A stretch of 64,000 bases of DNA, taken from assembly GCA_030248295.1 (NCBI GenBank), contig JASANH010001652.1:248001-312000 (forward strand), written 5' to 3'. The notes beneath the pieces are model-generated. The model was given only the letters and a program-made list of their open reading frames with translations, made no database searches and was not told the DNA's origin. A program made the position numbers and the translations under genes. Position 1 is the stretch's first letter. The number at the start of each line of letters is the position of its first letter. Shown piece after piece: positions 56,499 to 64,000 of this stretch. This stretch comes from Mesodorylaimus sp. YZB2_4 (lineage: Eukaryota > Nematoda > Enoplea > Dorylaimida > Dorylaimidae).

Positions 56499-57615
56499 CC
56501 CTGCTGACTTGCCCGGGAATTTGTTCAGTCTGTCTCGGTGAAGATTCTTCCATTTGATGCTTCGATTTGGCGGCCGATGCGGTCGCTTTGTCAGACTTGG
56601 GTTGTAAAGGTCGAATAGGCATGACACCAGTTACAGGCTTTTTCCATTGAAATAATCGTTTTAAAAAAGCTAGTCTGAATTCAAAATTGAATATCAAATA
56701 AATAAATAAGTGTAAAGAACTTTTAATATATGTGGCAATAGCTGCACCTAGTTTCAGACGAAGGTCATTCGAAGATTGTTGAAATGAGTGATATAATCGA
56801 CTTCTTGCGACTCCGATCAATATTGAAATGGTGCCGGAAACCGCAACTGCAATGAATATATGCAACTCTGTTTTACGCCTGAACTCTGTCTTTTGACTTT
56901 GGCCTAATAAATGAAACTTCTTATATTTGTAGCATAATATTATACTGGAGGAAATATAAAAGAAACATAAAGAATACTGAATGAGTGGGCCAACCCACGA
57001 TAACCAGGCTGCTACTGGTTTGTTATAATTAACTGTTATTTCTTCACAAAATGGAAATATTTCATCCAAATTAACTCCAATCATGCCAATTGAAAAATAA
57101 AAAAATGGTGCGGTCCATGCCAAAATATTTAGAGCGGCAACATATTTTTTTACATGCAGCTTTTTGTGAAATATTGAAGCGGAAATGCAAAGAAAACGAT
57201 CGATAGCCAATAAGACGACAAAAAATGCAGTCGCATAAGCTGATACTTTCAAATTAATTGTTTGAAACAAGCATTGCAAATTTGTAGATTCAAAAGATTT
57301 AGCACAGATAAAATAAATATATTTTCGTAAATTTATTTCGAATAAAGCCAAGCAATATATTGATTCTGCAACTGAGTGACTAAGTATGACGTAGTGGCTT
57401 TTATTTTGTAAACTTTTTGTGCTGGAAATTGTAAAAACCACAAAGAAATTGAAAACCAGAGCAACTGGTGCCAGACATAATGATATCAAAATAACAGGTT
57501 GCTGTTGAGTCAGATATTGTTGGGACAATTCCGAAAATGAACTATTGTTATGCATGGCTAAAAAATTATCTCTCGCCTTTAGTCCATTGGTTGGATTTTT
57601 GGTTGGCAAAGACAT
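56494..57615 (-). CDS. Orphan rhodopsin-like GPCR, single exon
   Basis: An intronless frame of 373 residues from MSLPTKNPTNG; starts at 57735 (413 residues) and 57555 (MHNNSSFSELS) are also in frame. NNSS offers an N-glycosylation site before the first membrane segment. Segments can be followed as PVILISLCLAPVALVFNFFV, SHSVAESIYCLALFEI, AYATAFFVVLLAIDRFLCIS, YVAALNILAWTAPFFYFSIG, GPLIQYSLCFFYISSSIILC, TELHIFIAVAVSGTISILIG and SSLHLFIYLIFNFEFRLAF. DRF replaces DRY at the end of TM3, and TM7 ends FIYLIFNFEFR in place of NPxxY, a pattern known from nematode Srsx-like and related invertebrate chemoreceptors. Subfamily and ligand are not assignable. The gene is A/T-rich. It lies between STRA6-like copies D and E, on the opposite strand. 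Confidence 0.88.
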   Translation of the reverse strand: MSLPTKNPTNGLKARDNFLAMHNNSSFSELSQQYLTQQQPVILISLCLAPVALVFNFFVVFTISSTKSLQNKSHYVILSHSVAESIYCLALFEINLRKYIYFICAKSFESTNLQCLFQTINLKVSAYATAFFVVLLAIDRFLCISASIFHKKLHVKKYVAALNILAWTAPFFYFSIGMIGVNLDEIFPFCEEITVNYNKPVAAWLSWVGPLIQYSLCFFYISSSIILCYKYKKFHLLGQSQKTEFRRKTELHIFIAVAVSGTISILIGVARSRLYHSFQQSSNDLRLKLGAAIATYIKSSLHLFIYLIFNFEFRLAFLKRLFQWKKPVTGVMPIRPLQPKSDKATASAAKSKHQMEESSPRQTEQIPGQVSRE

Positions 57616-57889
57616 ACGCACTCTGGATGAGAAGTGAAAGTAACTGGGTGTAAAATATCTAAACACTCCTATTAACTGCAACTGCTCTAACCGCCGAAAA
57701 AATTGTACAGTCTGTATGTAGATCAGATAAATCATTTAACAAGCACTGTAGCTACAGAAGAGCCTGGTGAAGGCTTCACGCACTCTACTATCAGTTAAGG
57801 AAAAAGAGTTTCAAAATTATGTAAGCTCGCGACACACCCCTAACTGTGGAGACATGTGTGCAACCCCCTGGAAACACGTACATGGGCGG

Positions 57890-58030
57890 GCGTACGAGAG
57901 GATGCGACCGATCAAAGTTGGCGAGGAAAATTCCGACTGGAGCGGCAAGTCTTGCGAATACACCTGCGGACCATCAGTCCCGAGGGGTTGACGTCTTTCA
58001 GCCACGGGAGATCAATAATCCTCTCCCATT
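57890..58030 (-). repeat. Remnant of TGTAACCAGC MITE
   Basis: TTCCGACTGGAGCGGCAAGT, then GAGGGGTTGACGTCTTTCAG and CCACGGGAGATCAATA are the reverse of the family's blocks. Ends not resolved. Confidence 0.55.
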
Positions 58031-59106
58031 CGACTGACGAGGGTTAAACGGCATCCGAGTATATTACAAGCAATGATGCTCATTTCAAAACGTCCACAAA
58101 ATCGCATTCTATAGTTTCTTCCATAAACTATCGGATCATGAGCTACAGAAAACCCACAAGAAAACTTGCTGCGGTCTGGCAGCCTTATACCCCCACCCAG
58201 TCTGCATTGATATTTCTGCACAAATGACTGCCTAACAAATTCTGATTCATGTTTTGGTAGCTTAGGACTATCAGAAGGGTTCGGCTTAGCTGAAGTGGCT
58301 TGGATTAGCTGACTTGCTCGCCATACAACCTGTGATGCAATTGCAAGCTAGAGGGTAACTTCAAATTACAGCAGCCACAAATCTCTACAAATCTAGTGCA
58401 TAGGCGCCTCGACGCACACAGAGCTCCAGGTATGTACCAACGAGGAAAGGCGAGAGGGAAGAAAATGCCCCTTTTTTTAAATTTAGAATACTGTGCACCG
58501 ACGTATATGCACATTGACTTATCCGAGAATAAATGCCCTTTGGGGTTTCTCATCGATTGTATAATTCCAGAGCAGGAGAGGCATTGAAAGTCATTAGCTT
58601 GTTTTCGTGGAACTGTGAATATTGTTCCTTTTGAGAAACAGTGCCATTTGTGTGTCGTCAACTCGAAGAAAGCTGATTTGACACAGATGCTTATTTCGTC
58701 TTGATTTTTCACGGCCCACGCTGCTTCGTTTACGATTATTGTTTGAAATTCCGCCGACTTTATAAGCAAATAATGGTTTGGGCATCTTTTTTGACTGTCT
58801 AGATTCACAGACCAGCTCTAACCAACCAAGATTGGAAACAAATCGTTTGAAAGTGTCATACTGACTATTCAAAAGGTAGATCATTCCATGGTTTTCTGGC
58901 CGTTCAAAAGCCTGCGAGTATGAAGCAAGTTTTCTAGCAGGAGTTTCAAGATGGTGAGGAGCCGTTGCGCGTTCATTGCACCCACGACCAGACATGTCGG
59001 TATGAATAAGCCGTTTACGTGATGGATAGACAGTCAGCCTAGGATAAATCCAAGTAGAAATGCATTAGTTTCAGTTGACTTCTGCGATTTTTCAAACGAG
59101 ACAAAT

Positions 59107-59700
59107 TTAGGGCGTCATAGTCAACATGCCAGTGGTTCTCTTTGTAGCAAACCCAATTTTTGAACTTTTTCTAGGTCGATAATCGATTTCTTTTGTATCG
59201 GTGCCCAAACGGCGGATGCATAATCGAGATGAGGAAGAATGCATTGTGTGTAAATGGTCTTCAAAACGTGGGCGGTTAATTTTCCAAGCTTGCGGCGGGA
59301 TGCACCGATCATTCACCTACAAGACTAAGCGAGCTGACGGCGGTGCGCTTGAAATTGCTTGTTTGAGGAGAGCTGAACGCTCAAATTGTTCACAGCGTCA
59401 GTGAAAACAATCTGCTTCCCATCAAGATTGAGAATCGGTTCAAGTCGTAATAAACAGCCCTGATCAGCGTTAAATTCGAGGCCGATATTGTTGACTTTAT
59501 CCAGTCAATCGCAGCCTGGAAATCACTGCAGAGGGTATCACTTTTAACACAGGGCCGAGCAGTGCCAGATCGTCTGCTTAGGTCTAAAGGAGAAAATCTG
59601 GAAATTCTTTTGTGAAATCTTGAAGGATAGGATTGATAAATGCCATAAACAGAATTGGCGCCAGCCTCTCCTGAGGACAGGCGCCATGCCACCATGATCC
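59107..59700 (-). mobile_element. CR1/Jockey-like LINE fragment, decayed reverse transcriptase
   Basis: In minus-strand order: PQERLAPILFMAFINPIL (the PQGS-type block), the catalytic LADDLALLGPVLK, and further on LKTIYTQCILPHLDYASAVW followed by KSIIDLEKVQKLGL, the typical post-catalytic block of CR1/Jockey reverse transcriptases. Stops and frame changes separate these pieces, so it is inactive. It differs in kind from the RTE-like fragments at 32 and 40 kb. Confidence 0.8.
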
Positions 59701-60385
59701 CTGGCTCTGACTATGGTCACTCGATGCTGTAAGCCCAGAATAAGAGTGTGTCGTAATAGGTCTTACTGCTCAGCCAGCACTGCAACGCATTGTCCGAGTA
59801 ATCCCTGCAGACATTTGACCTAAAAAACATAACTCCCTGGGTCTGCACATGCCTGGCACACGAATGGGTAAACAGTGACAAAGGTCCGCATAGCGGCACT
59901 TTGGTGCGCGAAAATGCTCTCCTGACTACTGCTCCGTAGCTGACAAGTCAACACACATATCAAATTCATAAAAAACACTCGAGACGCTCTCGCCGTTCAA
60001 AGCAAAAATTCCGAACCAAGTCATCTGGAGGATTTTTTGCAACCGTAGCCAACAGGTACAGAGCTAACAGGCACAAACAATGTAGCTCTCGATTTTTGCA
60101 TCAATCAATTGTCTGTGAAGAGGCATTAACGATAATGAAAAACCAAAACCTGATCCTGATTTCTGCCACGACTATTTGTCACAGTGGACTAAAATCTATC
60201 TTTCCACAGTCAAAATGCCGCCAACCAGATTCAGTGCTGATAAAAAAAGAATTTATTGCTTTCTAAGATTATCTAAAAGCTTGTGGCAAAAATGGAAGAC
60301 ATATACCCAGCACCTCCAACCTGACTCGGCAAACACATCCTGAACAGCAATCTTCGCTTTTTCGCTGTGTGGACCGTACAGCACG

Positions 60386-63300
60386 ATGAAATATCCAAAT
60401 TTCGAAACTACTACCATTTGGTTTCAGTAAGACCAAATCCTCAGATTCGTTGACCGAAACAAAAAATTTCCTTGCAGGAAACCTGAATGCGCTAGAACTC
60501 TGGCGCTAAATGAAAAAGATTTTTTCCGATTCGTTACTATTCCAGCTGTAAGATTTTTTCGACTCGTTTTATTTTCAAGAAATTACGAGATATTTGATTC
60601 CAGGTTCTTCTCATTGTGATTTTGCAATTGATAAAGCAATGGAAAACAAAAGGAAAAAGTGGATTTTTCACGACTCTTTCTGTTATATGGTAAGCATCAT
60701 TAAAATTGAAAAAGTTGAAAACTTATTTGAAAAAGGCTTGAACCCTTTCAAAAGGATATGACAGAGTAGATCGGGGAAACGACCGAAAAAGGGTGTAAAA
60801 CAGATCAATCTTCTCGCAATTTAGTTGCTGGCGCCAGTTATCAGCATTCATTGATCTTAGATCGAGCTCGAGGATAGTTTCAAGGTCTGAGCTCTAAACG
60901 CGGGAAAAAACGGGGAGCACAGGAAAACTCCAAAGGACAGGCCAAAATCAAAACAGCAGGCAGTTAAAAGTTTTGACAGAGACGATTGAGAAAGGGATTG
61001 GCTTAGGCTCGCCTTATGTGTTCTCATTGTGTTATCAAGTGCTCATCCCGTGTTTGGTCCTGTGGTAAAAGGAGAACATGAGCACGAATCGCTGACTATC
61101 TAGATCTTCATAACGTGAATGTATGCCACAGGCAGATCCTATCCAATACTGTGTGTACATACTGCAGACTGCTACAGGAGGTGCTACCCGAAGACCGGCG
61201 GCATCTTTTTCCTGTTTTCAATCCGAGTACCCAAAATGGCGCTTTTTAGAAGCTGTTGTGCAGCTCACCAATGAATCAGACTTGAATTTGTTGATACTTC
61301 CCACGGTCAACTACGACCACCTTATCATAGAATCGGCAAGTTTTGCTTCGCCTAGGCTAAAAAAAAGGAAACCAGTCAGACCTCAAACCGCTCGTTCGAG
61401 CACAAGTGCCTCCTTTCAAAGAATAATGATAATTATACAGACAGCTTGCTGCTACAGTAATATGACATACTTTCTAAAGTGTGACAAGATAAGGAAGCAG
61501 TGAAAACTGGAGGAACAGTCCACTGAGTGGTGGACTGGTCCTCCAGTTAAATCGAAAATTGGGTAAAGTCGAAGCGCGAGCCAACAGACAACGACTCGAT
61601 GTCAGTAAAATCGACAGGGTGTTCAACATTTTTGCTCCAGATCGGCTGGAACAGGAAAATTTTTTCAAATCAAAAGCCAAAACCAAACCAAGAATCCAAA
61701 AACTTCTCCCCTAACATTTAAGTAGATGTAGAATGTTTGAGAACTGTGGCCACCTGTTTAGTGTCAAATGTCCCTCTTTCTCTTTGGTGCTCCCTCTTTT
61801 CCAAGAGGGCAATCAAAAATCTAAATCCTGGAACAAGCATATTCCTGGAACATTCGACTGCTAGCAAAGGTGTACAGCAGTACTGCACACGTGCATCGAA
61901 AGTCACAAAGCATTCTGCCGTATACTTAGTGCAGCTAAAATGTATCTCAGTTTTATCCGATCTAATTCTGTGGCATCCAGCGGTCATCGTCCACATATTT
62001 AGGCCAGTCGACCTCGTCGGCCAACGTCATCATCGTCTTCCATATGTGGCAGCCTTCAACATAGCCACCTGGTCGCTTCTGGAAGAAATTACGGCCCAAG
62101 ACCCCCTAAAGACTGACGCCACCTTTCATATTAAAAGTCTACACAGCATGGACTGTCAGCAAATTCAGATTATAATGCCTGCTTTTCAGGTCTTTCAAAA
62201 CTTGTTACCTTGCCCGTGCTGGGCGTTATATTTTACCCACTGTTCGCTGCTGTTTCTTCGGATGATGTGGCTGGATTTGGATTGGGCGCGGCTTACACGT
62301 GGATGCTGACTTTGGCATATATTATTAAAAACTCACCGTGCGAGGATCGGACAATGGTAAGCTGCCATTACCTTTCGCTAACTATAATTCTCGCAACCTT
62401 ACTCGTCGCTGATCCGACTGTCAGCCGGGAAACAGTTTGGAATTTTGGGAGGTAGAAATCCGGCGGACGGGGGGCCGATTTAATTTTATTAATGAAACAT
62501 GGCCGCACTGTTTTGTGTGTTTGAGCAAACAACCAGCCGTACCTGCCTGTGACTTCAAGCTGCGCTTTTTGCTTTTCCGCCAAGTTCGTCCAGTCATCTG
62601 ACCGCGAATGTACAGTGTGGTTATCTCTACAGTACATGTGTAATTTGGGTAAACATACTGTATATGTAGAAGAAGAGTAGATAAAGTCACAGAATCATTA
62701 TCTGGAGCACTAGATGACGAAGCCGCAAGGCAAAACTGTCTCGATTTTTGCCCTAATCAATCATCTAGTCCCGCTCCGTGAAGTAATGATCTGTGTACAC
62801 AATGTGACCATCATGCACTATGATTCTAGGGGTCAGCAACCTGCGACACCATTCAGTTCGTCCCTTGCCTTTTGTGGATGATATATCTATGTATATATTT
62901 CCCGACTCGATTAATTAATCGCATAACGAAAAAGGAAGTTGATCGAAAGACAGTAAGACCTTGCGACCATGGATGATGCTAGAATGCAGGATCTATAGTC
63001 ACTGTCCTACCTAATTTTAGGATCACAGTGACACTTTTGAGCACAACTATGTACGCCGTCTTCTAAAGGGAGAGTCCCCGCTGGTCTACACGCACTCGTA
63101 CGGAAGCAAGGGCAGTTTGCTGGAAAAGGCAACCCGGTTGATATTGAAGAACGTCTATTTCCCAATCAAAGGATATAAATACCCAGTCAGCATGCTGACT
63201 GCCACTTCCGTTTCCATGCTCCTTATCTGGTCGGTAAGTTGATCGTAGGTTGAAGAAAGGAAACAAAAATGGAAGTAGACATGCTTGGAATCATGCGTGT

Positions 63301-64000
63301 CGATAGATTGTGTATAGTCTTAGAGGAATTTAGGAAATAAGAACACAATTCCTCCTGCTACTTAGAGTACAGCATAAACTCCTTGCGAAAATTGGAGATA
63401 AAGCCTGTGAGGGGCCTATTAAATTTAAGTTGAGTGCTTCAAAATTGAAATATCCTGAATTTCGGAACATGGACGCGGGGCAACCGTTGGCTGCCCCGCG
63501 GTCAGTGGATCGATCCCGTCAGACACGGTGGGGTAATCGTCTCATTCAGGGGTACGTCACAAGACTGAACAATATAATTGCGTAGTGATCGTATGAACCG
63601 TTTCCACGAATGCACACGCGAGTAGGCACTAAAACAATGTATGTGAATTCATCCAACTGTGATTCAAGGTTTATAAATTTGTCTTTTTTAGGTATCAGTG
63701 GACATAAAATACTTTTACGGAAAGCTTATTACTCACACAAGAGAACATGATTTACAAGAGTTATTAACAAACAATGAAACACGGAATGCGAAACTTCCCA
63801 GCACTGATTTTGCCAATGGACTCGAATGTAAACTTGAAAATTTATATCACTAGCTTTTCTAACGATAAGAGATAGTTGGCTGTGTCACGCATGCCAGCTT
63901 CACATCAGCAGGACTTACACACCAGTCACTACGTTCGAATTAGCTTCCCAGTGATCTTGTTTGAATGCCGTTAGCTGACCAGCGTTAAAAAGTTTGGCAT
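60386..64000 (+). CDS. STRA6-like multi-pass retinol/retinoid transporter receptor (copy E), cut by the window end
   Basis: Eight exons are visible: 60386-60426 (start tentative, MKYPNFETT), 60478-60547, 60604-60689, 62003-62136, 62190-62356, 62830-62952, 63021-63233, 63692-63827. The rest lies beyond 64000. Landmarks are LNEKDFFRFVTIPA, PVDLVGQRHHRLPYVAAFN, GVIFYPLFAAVSSDDV, FVPCLLWMIYLCIYFP and KGYKYPVSMLTATS. Exons 4 and 7 are shorter than in the sisters by 3 and 9 bp, in frame. The exon 8 loop is short (136 bp) yet still has a sequon (NET). The first coding exon is inferred only from an ATG, phase 2 and a GTAAGA donor, and may be wrong. By sequence it is further from copies A-C than they are from each other. 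An A-rich exon 8 and long introns 3-7 are otherwise normal. Confidence 0.85.

Larger units (their letters stand above)
57616..60385. other. Spacer between the GPCR and STRA6-like copy E
   Basis: Holds a MITE remnant (57890-58030) and a CR1/Jockey-like LINE piece (59107-59700). Minus-strand frames at 58305-58995 (for example NHYLLIKSAEFQTIIVNEAA) look moderately protein-like, but no start, splice partner or domain could be identified. Confidence 0.45.

Noticed and set aside
58305-58995. Minus-strand frames that could be exons of an unknown gene
   Set aside because: Suggestive composition only. No start, paired splice sites, domain or match elsewhere in the window; recorded as unsupported.

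Overview
The window is nuclear DNA from an invertebrate animal. Genes are split by short GT-AG introns, intergenic DNA is wide, and the transposons are of animal type: tRNA-derived SINEs, RTE-like and CR1/Jockey-like LINE fragments, a Tc1/mariner piece and several MITEs. I cannot name the phylum. The receptors and repeats do not look vertebrate, and a tight two-gene intronless unit suggests, without proving, a lineage with operons and trans-splicing. All splice models were built by hand from reading frame, splice sites and comparison between paralogs.

The main content is a cluster of six STRA6-like genes (multi-pass receptors for retinol uptake). One lies on the minus strand (12986-18102). 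Five lie head to tail on the plus strand (23587-29432, 30188-39548, 41192-47359, 48993-53921 and 60386 to past the window end). They share one 15-exon architecture. Internal coding-exon lengths (70, 86, 137, 167, 123, 222, 178, 155, 49, 118, 111 and 164 bp) and intron phases are almost invariant, and all five complete copies are open from start to stop. Divergence concentrates in the N-terminus, in the predicted extracellular loop of exon 8 (each copy keeps an N-glycosylation sequon) and in the cytoplasmic tail. This looks like an active family expansion, not a row of pseudogenes.

Left part (1-12300). After 4.7 kb without a recognisable gene there is an intronless pair 32 bp apart: LYRM4/ISD11 (mitochondrial Fe-S assembly) and MNAT1/MAT1 (CDK-activating kinase/TFIIH). 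A complete ten-exon D-aspartate/D-amino-acid oxidase gene with a peroxisomal C-terminal tripeptide converges on it. A two-exon orphan 7TM receptor follows at 10716-12232. Two further orphan GPCRs sit inside the STRA6-like region, at 20417-21376 (+) and 56494-57615 (-).

Introns and spacers carry nested repeats. A MITE lies inside an LTR-like repeat that lies inside an intron of the minus-strand STRA6-like gene; the second LTR-like copy acts as an empty site and fixes the MITE borders. Other notable items are an RTE-like LINE in an intron, an 11-copy, 26-bp minisatellite that grew out of LINE reverse-transcriptase sequence, and large palindromes.
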